From an uncultured Campylobacter sp. (GTDB lineage: Bacteria; Campylobacterota; Campylobacteria; Campylobacterales; Campylobacteraceae), in contig NZ_CALINL010000201.1 of the NCBI RefSeq assembly GCF_938045225.1, positions 1 to 8,869 on the forward strand: a stretch of DNA of 8,869 bases, given 5' to 3'. Shown piece by piece: positions 1-6,362 of the stretch (positions are counted from its first letter, which is position 1; every line of letters starts with the position of its first letter). A program made the position numbers and the translations under genes. The notes under the pieces were generated by a model. The model was not told where the DNA came from. It made no database searches and was given only the letters and a program-made list of their open reading frames with translations.

Positions 1-249
1 AGATTTTTCGTGCCCGCAGGAGCGCTAACTAGCCTGCGCGAGGGGCAAAAAGCGCGCATTAGCTGCGAGGGATGCACGGACTTTACCGCTCGTATCGTAA
101 AAATCGCGTCCGCTCCCGAGTACGCTCCACCAGTCATCTACAACCAAACCTCGCAAAGCACGCTGGTCTATCTAGTCGAAGCCGTACCCGAAAACAACGC
201 AACCGCCCTGCACCCGTCGCTGCCGATAAAAGCGAGACTAGAGCCGTGA
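1..249 (+). CDS. HlyD-family periplasmic adaptor (membrane fusion protein), C-terminal part
   Basis: This is the 3' end of a gene cut by the window edge; 82 residues are visible and the frame is open to base 1 (RFFVPAG...). The segment matches the final beta-barrel part of HlyD/YbhG-type adaptors: the stretch LREGQKARISCEGC resembles the usual 'G..v.v..d' strand, followed by the family-typical block APEYAPPVIYNQTSQSTLVYLVEA and a closing PSLPIKARLEP like the common 'L.PG.p....' ending. Such adaptors sit in the periplasm, anchored in the inner membrane, and connect an ABC pump to an outer-membrane TolC-like channel. The stop TGA overlaps the GTG start of the ATPase gene, so the two are translationally coupled. 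The ATG at 72 in another frame of this gene is not a credible start for the next gene. The family call is firm; the exported substrate cannot be seen. Confidence 0.85.
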   Translation, partial: RFFVPAGALTSLREGQKARISCEGCTDFTARIVKIASAPEYAPPVIYNQTSQSTLVYLVEAVPENNATALHPSLPIKARLEP

Positions 250-1445
250 ACGCGAAAAATATCTCCGCTCAAATTCGGCGTGCAAATTTAGACAAAATTT
301 CGCCGGGGCAAAATTTAAACGCGCGCGGCGGTAAAATTTACGGCGCAGACAAAACTCCGTCGCAGACCGAAAGAAAATCAAATTTGAGCGGGCTAAATCT
401 AGCAAACGAGTTAAAAGCGAAATTTAGCAACGCAAATTTGCCCTCAAATTTGACAAACGCCTCAAATTTAACCGCAAGCCATAGCTCAAATTTGACTCCA
501 AATTTGAGCCCGAAACAGCAGAGCGGCGACTACGCCATCGACGTTAGAGGCCTCACCAAAAAATTCGGCAAAAAGATCATCACGGACGGTGTCGACATCA
601 GAGTCAAAAAGGGCAGCGTATGCGGGTTTTTGGGACCAAACGGTAGCGGCAAGACGACTACCATACGCATGCTTTGCGGTCTTTTAAAGCCAGACGGCGG
701 TAGCGGCAGCTGCCTGGGGTATGATTTCCGCGGCCAAAGCGAAGCCATACGCCTAAAAACTGGCTATATGACGCAAAAATTTGGCTGGTACGACGACCTT
801 AGCGTGAGGGAAAATTTAGAATTTATCGCTAGGCTTTTTGCGGTCAAAAACCAAAAAACGGCCGTAAATCAAATCCTAGACCGCCTAGACCTCGCCCCGC
901 GTCAAAACCATCTAGCGGGCAGTTTATCTGGCGGCTGGAAGCAGCGGCTCGCACTTGCGATGTGCCTCGTGCACGGCCCGGAGCTGCTTTTGCTCGACGA
1001 GCCGACGGCTGGCGTAGATCCAAAGGCTAGGCGCGAGTTTTGGGATATCATCCACGAGCTAGCCCAGGACGGCATCACCGTGCTAGTCTCCACGCACTAC
1101 ATGGACGAGGCCGAGCGCTGCCACGAGCTCATATACATCGCCTACGGCAAGATCCTAGCCCGCGGCACGCAATCAGACATCATCGCCAGCTACGATCTAA
1201 ACGTCTGGCAGCTAAGCGGAGATAGAGCGGGCGAAGCGGCGTCGCTGCTAGCCTCAAACACCGCGCTTAGCGTTTCGGCTTTCGGTAACGGCTATCACAT
1301 CACGGCAAAGGACGATGCCGCGCTGCAAGAGGCAGTTATAGACCTAGCGGTACCGCAGGACGAGCTAAGTCTAATACCGATCAAAGCGAGCCTGGAGGAT
1401 GTTTTCATACACCTGCTAGAGCTTTATAAAGACGAGCGGTTTTAG
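246..1445 (+). CDS. ABC exporter ATP-binding protein (YbhF/CcmA type) with repeat-derived N-terminal extension
   Basis: The nucleotide-binding subunit of an ABC-2 type efflux pump, acting on the cytoplasmic face with the permease that follows. I place the start at GTG 246, which overlaps the adaptor stop in a GTGA junction; the open frame running back to ATG 72 lies within the adaptor gene and is taken as a shadow. The product is then 399 residues. Seen motifs: Walker A GPNGSGKTT at 130-138, Q-loop in YMTQKFGW, signature LSGGWKQR from 227, Walker B LLLLDEP with D251 and E252, and H-loop histidine 284 in STHYMDEA. The ATPase domain begins only near residue 96 (YAIDVRGLTKKFG). The first 95 residues are low-complexity, with repeated NL/SNLT units coded by AAATTT words, and have no domain I recognise. 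E. coli YbhF has two ATPase domains; this protein has one. A TTG start further in is possible but lacks coupling to the upstream gene. Confidence 0.88.
   Translation: MNAKNISAQIRRANLDKISPGQNLNARGGKIYGADKTPSQTERKSNLSGLNLANELKAKFSNANLPSNLTNASNLTASHSSNLTPNLSPKQQSGDYAIDVRGLTKKFGKKIITDGVDIRVKKGSVCGFLGPNGSGKTTTIRMLCGLLKPDGGSGSCLGYDFRGQSEAIRLKTGYMTQKFGWYDDLSVRENLEFIARLFAVKNQKTAVNQILDRLDLAPRQNHLAGSLSGGWKQRLALAMCLVHGPELLLLDEPTAGVDPKARREFWDIIHELAQDGITVLVSTHYMDEAERCHELIYIAYGKILARGTQSDIIASYDLNVWQLSGDRAGEAASLLASNTALSVSAFGNGYHITAKDDAALQEAVIDLAVPQDELSLIPIKASLEDVFIHLLELYKDERF
284..506 (+). repeat. AAATTT / CAAATTTG word cluster inside the ATPase gene
   Basis: Eleven AAATTT hexamers fall in 223 bases, starting at 284, 295, 311, 334, 380, 420, 434, 446, 464, 488 and 500. 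Five of them are the full palindromic octamer CAAATTTG (379, 433, 445, 487, 499). In the later copies the word is read in one frame as Asn-Leu, mostly Ser-Asn-Leu, which explains the low-complexity N-terminus. Spacing is irregular, so this is neither a tandem repeat nor a CRISPR array. The same word is common in the intergenic DNA of this window. Confidence 0.8.
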
Positions 1446-1453
1446 GAACGGCG

Positions 1454-2578
1454 ATGAAATTTATCTCGTTTTCTCGAACCGCGGCGATGATTGTAAAGGA
1501 ATTTCGTCAAATTTTAAGAGACCGCGCGACGCTAGCGATGATCATCGCGATGCCGCTGATGCTGATGCTGCTTTTTGGTTACGCGATAAACAACAACCCG
1601 CGCCACCTGCCCTCAGCCGTAGTGATCGCAGATAGCGGTGGCAAGCTCACCCGCTCACTAGTTAGCGCGATGAAAAATACGGAGTTTTTCGACGTCAAAC
1701 ACGTCGGTGCGGACGCAGCTAGAGCTGAAGCCATGATGCAAAGTGGCGAGGCGCAGTTTATTATATATTTTCCGCCGAATTTAGAACGCGACCTCATGCG
1801 AGGCCAAACGCCTAAAATTTTAATCGCCACCGACTCCACCGATCCCTCGGCAAACTCGGGCGCCGCTGCCGCGCTGCAAATAGCATTTGAGCAGGCTCTT
1901 GCTAGAGACAAGCCCGGTTACGCGCAGCCTAAGGCGGAATTTGAGCTACGCGCGCACTCTCGCTACAACCCGGAGCTACTCACGCGCTATCAGATCATCC
2001 CGGGGCTCATGGGTATCTTGCTCACGCTAACGACGATCCTGCTAACAAGCATCTCGGTAACGAGGGAGTTTGAGCGCGGCACGATGGAAAATCTCCTAGC
2101 CGCTCCGCTGCGCCCGGCTGAGGTGATGATAGGCAAAATTTTACCCTACCTACTCATAGTCTACCTGCAAGTGGGCGCGCTTTTGCTGATAGCGAGGCTG
2201 CTTTTCGGGTTGCCCCCTATCGGCGACTGGGTCGCGCTTTTTACGGCTTGCACTCTGCTGATGCTTGCAAATTTGGGCGTCGGCTTTACCTTTAGCACGC
2301 TAGCTCGCAGCCAGCTGCAGGCGATGCAGATGACTTATTTTTTCTTTTTGCCTTCGATGCTGCTATCTGGATTTATGTTTCCTTTTTACGGGATGCCGGC
2401 GTGGGCGCGGTTTATCGGCGAGTGCTTTCCGCTGACGCATTTTTTGCGTATCATTAGAGGCGTCTGGCTTAAAAGCGCCCAGCTTAGCGATTTTTACTAC
2501 GACCTGGCCGCGATTTTGGCGTTTTTATGCGTTAGCACGGCCATATCGCTCGCTAGGTATAAAAGGACGCTGGATTAA
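1454..2578 (+). CDS. ABC-2 type exporter permease (YbhR/YbhS/YhhJ type)
   Basis: A 374-residue inner-membrane subunit that pairs with the upstream ATPase. The start has an AGGA ribosome site (about 1445-1448) overlapping the end of the ATPase gene, 8 bases after its stop. Layout seen: a cytoplasmic N-terminus with KEFRQILRDR, a first membrane segment about 25-44, a large periplasmic domain about 45-178, then a cluster of membrane segments about 181-205, 228-250, 257-280, 293-312 and 348-367. The cytoplasmic loop FERGTMENLLAAPLRP (206-221) is the usual ABC-2 coupling region, and SGFMFPFYGMPAWAR...FPLTHFLRIIRGVWLK (305-340) is strongly typical of this family. Many relatives come with a second permease gene; here the next gene points the other way, so the pump may be a homodimer or the partner may lie upstream of the window. 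The product call is firm and the substrate unknown. Confidence 0.92.
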   Translation: MKFISFSRTAAMIVKEFRQILRDRATLAMIIAMPLMLMLLFGYAINNNPRHLPSAVVIADSGGKLTRSLVSAMKNTEFFDVKHVGADAARAEAMMQSGEAQFIIYFPPNLERDLMRGQTPKILIATDSTDPSANSGAAAALQIAFEQALARDKPGYAQPKAEFELRAHSRYNPELLTRYQIIPGLMGILLTLTTILLTSISVTREFERGTMENLLAAPLRPAEVMIGKILPYLLIVYLQVGALLLIARLLFGLPPIGDWVALFTACTLLMLANLGVGFTFSTLARSQLQAMQMTYFFFLPSMLLSGFMFPFYGMPAWARFIGECFPLTHFLRIIRGVWLKSAQLSDFYYDLAAILAFLCVSTAISLARYKRTLD

Positions 2579-2580
2579 AA

Positions 2581-3528
2581 TTACTCGGCAGTTATAAACT
2601 TTATATTCTTACCGTTTTGTAGCAGATAAACGTCTTGGCTTTGCTGCAAAAAAAGTTTTCTTTCAAAATTTTTCAAAAATAAATATTCGTCGTCTATCTT
2701 TTTTGACTTGTCTCGCAATCGTTTTATGATAATTTTATCGCTTTGGCTATGTTTTGAGATTTTAGCAAAATCATTTTCCAATATTTTCTCGGTATCTATA
2801 AGTCTTTGCATTGCGCTTATAGCCTTATCTGTTTCGCCGATATTTAGATGATGTTTATAAATCAGTACATCGCAAGTCTGCATTATCTTTTCCGTCAAGA
2901 TATAACTATTTATAATGTTTTCCTCATCTTTTTTAAGCGCGTTTTTAAAATTTATAAAATAATAAAGCCTTATCCTATCAGCCTTAAATTTTATATTTTT
3001 CAGAAAAATTTTATCGCTTTCATCTAAAATTCGGCTCCGGCTTAATAAAAAAACGTAATTAATTAAGGCTAAAATTTCAGCTCTTTTCTCGTTTTCAAAA
3101 TGCTCCAAAATTTTATCCAGCTTTTCGTTTATGCCTTTTAAATTTTCGTTTATCTCACGCATAAACTGCTGTCCAAGCGCGATACTAGCCACTTGATAAA
3201 AAGCAAACGGCGTTACGATTTTAGCTATATCTTCGCCGCCTAAAACGTTAAAAGCCGCATGCCCTTTTAGCTCGCCGTTTTCGCGTACCGCCGTACCCAA
3301 CCCGCTACCTAATTTTCCATCTATCTTGCTAAGCTTACTAGCATCAACGGTGCATTTAAAGAGCTTTGAGCCTTCATTTGCCAAGCGGGCGTCTCTTAAA
3401 ATTTCGGCTCCGCTTTTTACGGCGGTATCGGTTAAATTTACGCCATCGCGCTCAAGGCTGTAGGAATGGCACGTTTTAAAATTATCCAGCTCTCTTATAT
3501 CCGCCTCTTTTATAATTATCTCGTTCAT
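2581..3528 (-). CDS. Hypothetical coiled-coil protein, partner of the YaaW-like gene
   Basis: A 315-residue protein I do not recognise. Translation starts at ATG 3528 behind a good AAGGA site. Residues 1-100 are soluble-looking and contain a Gly/Ala-rich part (LGSGLGTAVRENGELKGHAAFNVLGG, about 73-98). Residues 101-122 (IAKIVTPFAFYQVASIALGQQF) are hydrophobic to amphipathic and might touch a membrane. They run into a short coiled coil with hydrophobic residues at I126, L130, I133, L137, I140 and F144. The rest is Lys/Glu/Ile-rich and predicted helical, with no catalytic motif seen. There is no signal peptide. The gene is AT-rich (17 G/C of 60 at 2881-2940), unlike the GC-rich exporter operon it meets head-on with only two bases between the stops. 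It follows the YaaW-like gene by 35 bases and is probably co-transcribed. Coupling to that gene suggests a shared job, but no function can be assigned. Confidence 0.75.
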   Translation of the reverse strand: MNEIIIKEADIRELDNFKTCHSYSLERDGVNLTDTAVKSGAEILRDARLANEGSKLFKCTVDASKLSKIDGKLGSGLGTAVRENGELKGHAAFNVLGGEDIAKIVTPFAFYQVASIALGQQFMREINENLKGINEKLDKILEHFENEKRAEILALINYVFLLSRSRILDESDKIFLKNIKFKADRIRLYYFINFKNALKKDEENIINSYILTEKIMQTCDVLIYKHHLNIGETDKAISAMQRLIDTEKILENDFAKISKHSQSDKIIIKRLRDKSKKIDDEYLFLKNFERKLFLQQSQDVYLLQNGKNIKFITAE

Positions 3529-3542
3529 TTTTTCCTTTTCTA

Positions 3543-3560
3543 GCGGGCCAAAAGACCCGC
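3543..3560 (-). other. Intercistronic hairpin between the YaaW-like gene and its partner
   Basis: On the minus strand the sequence reads GCGGGTC TTTT GGCCCGC, a 7-bp stem with one G-U pair and a four-base loop. It begins 3 bases after the YaaW-like stop and lies just before the ribosome site of the next gene. No U-run follows on the minus strand, so it is not a classical terminator; it may lower read-through, stabilise the upstream message or mark a processing site. On the plus strand it is followed by GTTTTATTT, but the stem has a C-A mismatch there. Confidence 0.5.
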
Positions 3561-3563
3561 GTT

Positions 3564-4283
3564 TTATTTATCCATATGCTTTTGTCGCAGATAAGCTATC
3601 TGCACTACGACCGGTATAGTTACTCGGTATGCCGGACCTGCTATATCAGCAGCCGTCCAGATGCCAGAAATCGTCCAGCCGATCGGCCCTGCTAAAATAG
3701 CCATCCACTTCGTAAGAGTATTGTTTCCGATTATCGTTAGTCCTTTGCCAAAAATCGCTTTCCAAATCGCATTTACTATAACCAACGTAAATTGATACGC
3801 CTTAAATTTGCCGAGCTTTATTGCCGTTTGTAGCGCCATTACTACTGCTTGCGGCGTATACTTATCTGTTTTTATATCAAGATCCTTCAAGAGTTCCTTG
3901 CGCTCGCCTTCGCTCATCTTTTCAAGCGCGTCGGTCGTAATCTTTAAAAGTAGCGAAAACTCGATATCCTCGATAGAATAGTGAGGGGAATAATGAACTT
4001 TCATCCTTTTGCAAACGTCTTCTAAAATCTCGGCGTATTGAACTCCGCCGCCTCTAAAAATATTTACGAAAGTATTACCGCCATATCTTTGTATCTCTTC
4101 TAAAATAAGATCAATGTACTGCGCATGATCTGGATAATGTTTGATAAATTTTTTATCATTCGAGAGACTTTCGCTGATCCTTTCGTCATTATCTTTACCT
4201 TTTAGAATCTCGACTAGATCGTTTAGATCTTCATTACTCATTTGCCTTAAAAACTCTAATCCAATATCGTATTTATATGCCAT
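3564..4283 (-). CDS. yaaW: YaaW family protein (UPF0174, with N-terminal DUF3944)
   Basis: A 239-residue protein close in plan to E. coli YaaW. The N-terminus DIGLEFLRQMSNEDLNDLVEIL (6-27) fits the short DUF3944 domain. The middle block with YGGNTFVNIFRGGGVQYAEILEDVCKRM (67-94) and the C-terminal AGPAYRVTIPVVVQIAYLR (215-233) match the conserved YaaW segments recalled from the E. coli protein. A Gly- and Trp-rich hydrophobic stretch at about 192-215 (KWMAILAGPIGWTISGIW) could insert in or lie on a membrane. The biochemical role of the family is not known to me; some databases label it a ubiquinol-cytochrome c chaperone-like domain. The start ATG has AAGGA seven bases upstream. It is the first clear gene of an AT-rich pair, with a leader containing a GA dinucleotide tract. 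Family membership is well supported and the function open. Confidence 0.85.
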   Translation of the reverse strand: MAYKYDIGLEFLRQMSNEDLNDLVEILKGKDNDERISESLSNDKKFIKHYPDHAQYIDLILEEIQRYGGNTFVNIFRGGGVQYAEILEDVCKRMKVHYSPHYSIEDIEFSLLLKITTDALEKMSEGERKELLKDLDIKTDKYTPQAVVMALQTAIKLGKFKAYQFTLVIVNAIWKAIFGKGLTIIGNNTLTKWMAILAGPIGWTISGIWTAADIAGPAYRVTIPVVVQIAYLRQKHMDK

Positions 4284-4330
4284 TTTATTTCCTTTTTAGA
4301 TTTATTTTATTTGAAATTTAAGTAAAATTT

Positions 4331-4347
4331 AAAGGCTATCCGCCTTT
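4331..4347 (-). other. Small hairpin at the end of the leader ORF
   Basis: A 6-bp perfect stem (AAAGGC / GCCTTT) with a five-base loop. On the minus strand the TAG stop of the 46-codon leader ORF lies at the 3' edge of the loop and the first stem base, and the stem is followed by AAATTTTAC, which is only weakly U-rich. It might attenuate transcription between the leader and the YaaW-like gene, but the stem is short and this could be chance in AT-rich DNA. Confidence 0.3.
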
Positions 4348-4476
4348 TAAAAGCGGTATATGAAAGTAAAATTTTGGATTTTTAAATAGGTTAAATAAGG
4401 ATAAATTTGCGCCTTTTAGGCAGAGCGTATTACTCTCTCTCTCTCTCTCTCTCTCTCTCGACTTTTGATTTTTCAA
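4336..4476 (-). CDS. Possible 46-residue leader ORF carrying the GA repeat
   Basis: A candidate small gene between the promoter at 4505-4510 and the YaaW-like gene. It would start at TTG 4474-4476 with AAGGA (4483-4487) six bases upstream, an arrangement as good as that of the real genes here. The peptide begins KNQKS, continues with four Arg-Glu pairs coded by the GA tract, then a Leu/Phe-rich tail (LFNLFKNPKFYFHIPLLKGG). It resembles no family I know. With 13 repeat copies the frame is open to the TAG at 4336; with 12 copies TAA follows directly after the tract, and with 14 a TAA comes five codons later. That is how contingency loci behave, but an uncoded leader with a chance ORF is equally possible. 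An open frame extends further upstream to TTG 4536, but that part covers the promoter. Confidence 0.35.
   Translation of the reverse strand: MKNQKSRERERERESNTLCLKGANLSLFNLFKNPKFYFHIPLLKGG
4433..4459. repeat. (CT)13 / (GA)13 dinucleotide tract
   Basis: A perfect 27-base run of alternating C and T on the plus strand (13 CT units plus a final C), read as GA on the minus strand. It lies in the transcribed leader of the YaaW-like pair, about 150 bases before that gene and about 40 bases after the likely transcription start. Pure dinucleotide runs of this length are known slipped-strand hotspots in Campylobacterota; in Helicobacter pylori CT/GA tracts switch several genes. Copy number in the real population could vary. 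Confidence 0.95.
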
Positions 4477-4504
4477 GAGTCTTCCTTTGCGTTTATTTTT
4501 TGTT

Positions 4505-4518
4505 ATTATACAAAAATT
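4505..4518 (-). promoter_or_regulatory. Sigma-70 promoter for the YaaW-like unit
   Basis: The minus strand reads AATTTTTG followed directly by TATAAT (-10 at 4505-4510). A T-rich stretch just upstream of a perfect TATAAT is the usual Campylobacter sigma-70 form, which needs no clear -35. The start of transcription would be near 4498. It lies downstream of the probable terminator of the NnrS operon, which supports an independent unit for the leader, the YaaW-like gene and its partner. Confidence 0.65.
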
Positions 4519-4549
4519 AGCGACGGGTTGAGTCAAATTTTAAAATTTA

Positions 4550-4578
4550 ATCCGAAGCAAAATAAATCTACTCCGGAT
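4550..4578 (-). terminator. Probable terminator of the NnrS operon
   Basis: On the minus strand ATCCGGAG and CTTCGGAT can form an 8-bp stem with one G-U pair around a 13-base loop that includes the nnrS stop codon. It is followed by TAAATTTTAAAATTTG, which is partly U-rich and contains the self-complementary 14-mer at 4535-4548. It is not a textbook U-run, but its position directly at the end of the operon and ahead of a new promoter supports the call. Confidence 0.45.
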
Positions 4579-5674
4579 CGTCGCTAAACTCGTTATCTCT
4601 GAAAATTTTATAAAAATCAATAAACCAAAGCGCGAAGGCTACGGCGATGAGGGTTGCCGGTAGATGTATATAAAATCCGCTCCAAACGTAAGCCAAAAAG
4701 CCTCTGCAAACGCCTGCGGCAATGACAAGCGCAAAGGCGATCTTGCTAAGGCGTAAAAACTCAAGCTCCTGCCCGCTGTGGCGCAGACCGGCGATATTAA
4801 AGATAAGCATAATGCTAAAAATAATGCCGTTTAGCGCGATAACGTGCAGCATATTTGTCTCTAGCCCCAGCCCCAAAATCCCGCTCGCGCCGTAAAGGAT
4901 ATAGCCCGCGGCCAGCAAAAGCTGCATCAGGTAGTAATAAATCACGAAGCTATGACGCAAAAGCTCCTTGTAGTGCCACTCTTTTAGCTTGGCTAAAATC
5001 GCGCTACCGCAGGCTATCGCGGCGAAATTTACAGCCTTGCTGCCTTCAAAAAACAGGCTAACTAACAAAAACGCGCTAACGCTAACGATCGCGATGTTTT
5101 TATAAACGAAATTTGGCACAAAGGCCGCGTCTTGCATGCCAGGCTCGCGGTTTAGCGCCTCCTTGCCAAGCACGACGCTAACGCGAAAAGATATAAGCAA
5201 AATCGCGATTACGTGTAGGTGGATTTGTAAATTTAAAAATCTCTCCTCGCCGCTAATCAGATAGTAAATCTCAAATCCCAAAATGCCGAGTAAAAATGCT
5301 AAAACGCCCAGCTGATCGTCGTTTCTATCAAGCCAGATCATATAAACGCAAAGTCCCGCCAGATACGCCCAAAAAAACGCCATAAAAAAATGAGCCGCAA
5401 ATAGGCTAAAAAACGCACTAACAAAACTCGCCGCAAAAAACGAAAACATCGCGTAGGCGTGCTTTTTTAGCCCTCCGCCAAAATTCGTCCAGTCCGTTAG
5501 CCCCGTTAGCAAAAATCCCGCGTACGCAAGGGCTGCGACAAGGTGCAAAAATATAAATTTATGCCAGCTAACGAAATCTACGGGCGCAAAAAACACCGCT
5601 CCGCCTAGCACCGCGCAAATCGCACTCGTAAGGAAAAAAATTCTCATCGGATGAGTGAAAAAGTCGTTAATCAT
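4568..5674 (-). CDS. nnrS: NnrS family membrane protein
   Basis: A 368-residue, very hydrophobic protein with roughly 11-12 membrane segments, the size and plan of NnrS. Characteristic features seen: H38 and H44 near the first helices, the block HLVAALAYAGFLLTGLTDW (44-62) matching the NnrS 'GFLLTA..nW' motif, IHLHVIAILLISFRVS (151-166), and MLHVIALNGIIFSIMLIFNIAGLRHSG (275-301) matching the late His-containing helix and 'R..LGHTGR'-like end. Known members are haem- and copper-containing inner-membrane proteins linked to nitric oxide metabolism or protection from nitrosative stress. Here it is the last gene of an operon; its ATG overlaps the end of the ATPase gene by 8 bases, with AAGGA about ten bases upstream. 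Its coupling to an importer is notable. The family call is strong; a role in NO stress in this organism is inferred. Confidence 0.85.
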   Translation of the reverse strand: MINDFFTHPMRIFFLTSAICAVLGGAVFFAPVDFVSWHKFIFLHLVAALAYAGFLLTGLTDWTNFGGGLKKHAYAMFSFFAASFVSAFFSLFAAHFFMAFFWAYLAGLCVYMIWLDRNDDQLGVLAFLLGILGFEIYYLISGEERFLNLQIHLHVIAILLISFRVSVVLGKEALNREPGMQDAAFVPNFVYKNIAIVSVSAFLLVSLFFEGSKAVNFAAIACGSAILAKLKEWHYKELLRHSFVIYYYLMQLLLAAGYILYGASGILGLGLETNMLHVIALNGIIFSIMLIFNIAGLRHSGQELEFLRLSKIAFALVIAAGVCRGFLAYVWSGFYIHLPATLIAVAFALWFIDFYKIFRDNEFSDDPE

Positions 5675-6356
5675 AATAAATTTTTCCTTTAAAATTTTCG
5701 TCTATCACGCCGCTAGCGTAGGCAAAATCTCGCTGCGAAAAGGCGCGGTCAAGCTCCAGCTCGCGCTCGATCACCGCGCCCTTGCTGGCTAAAAAGCAAA
5801 TTTTACTAGACATTCGCGCGGCCTCCATCCTGTCGTGAGTCACCAGCACGACGCTCATACCCTCCTCCACGCGGCGCGTGACGATGTCTATCAAAATTTC
5901 CTTCATATCATAATCAAGCCCCGACAATGGCTCATCCATTAAAAGTAAATCAGGCTGCGTAACGAGCGCTCTTACGAAACTAACGCGCGCGCGCATGCCG
6001 CCGCTTAGCTCGTCAGGGTACTTTAGCGCGTCTTTTTCGGTTAAGCCAAGTCTAGCAAAAAGCTCTAGCACGGCCTTTTCGTCAGGCTCATCCATCACGA
6101 GCAGCACGTTATCAAGCGCGTTTTTCCACTCGAGCAGGCGATTTTCCTGAAAGAGATAGGTCGTTTTGTTAAATTTATTGATTATTTTGCCTTTGCGCGG
6201 ATCGATAAGCCCCGAGATCAGGCGCAGGATCGTAGTTTTACCGCAGCCGCTCGCACCAAATAGCGTCACTACTTCGCCCGCACCGACTTTTAAGCTAAAA
6301 TCGCGCACGACCTTGTCGCGTAAAATTTCGTATTCTAAATTTTGAAGTTCTAGCAT
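5667..6356 (-). CDS. NitT/TauT-type ABC importer ATP-binding protein
   Basis: A 229-residue ATPase that powers the importer made with the permease and binding protein encoded just upstream. Motifs seen: Walker A GASGCGKTT (34-42), Q-loop FQENRLLEW (Q70) typical of nitrate/sulfonate/taurine-type systems, signature LSGGMRAR (from 117), Walker B LLLMDEP with D141 and E142, D-loop SGLD, and H-loop VTHD (H174). All catalytic elements are intact, and the protein is slightly short at the C-terminus compared with many SsuB/TauB proteins. The start ATG 6356 is six bases after the permease stop, with an AAAAGG ribosome site inside the permease's last codons. The substrate cannot be told from the ATPase. 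Confidence 0.92.
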   Translation of the reverse strand: MLELQNLEYEILRDKVVRDFSLKVGAGEVVTLFGASGCGKTTILRLISGLIDPRKGKIINKFNKTTYLFQENRLLEWKNALDNVLLVMDEPDEKAVLELFARLGLTEKDALKYPDELSGGMRARVSFVRALVTQPDLLLMDEPLSGLDYDMKEILIDIVTRRVEEGMSVVLVTHDRMEAARMSSKICFLASKGAVIERELELDRAFSQRDFAYASGVIDENFKGKIYYD

Positions 6357-6362
6357 AGCAAA

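Noticed and set aside
72..245. Upstream extension of the ATPase frame to ATG 72
   Set aside because: This stretch lies inside the adaptor gene, whose own frame gives a clear HlyD-type sequence. The Arg/Ser-rich translation looks like a shadow, and GTG 246 overlaps the adaptor stop.
284..506. CRISPR array or tandem repeat
   Set aside because: The repeated word is only 6-8 bases, spacing is irregular, and the region is an open coding frame.
530..1225. Open frames on both strands within the ATPase gene
   Set aside because: They overlap the conserved ATPase domain, whose motifs are all intact in the main frame, and have no recognisable product.
2581..4567. Insertion sequence or integrase-borne island
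   Set aside because: The segment is AT-rich, but I found no transposase, integrase, tRNA or flanking direct repeat.
4855..5061. Plus-strand 68-codon frame inside nnrS
   Set aside because: It is Arg/Ser-rich with no ribosome site and lies opposite well-conserved NnrS sequence.
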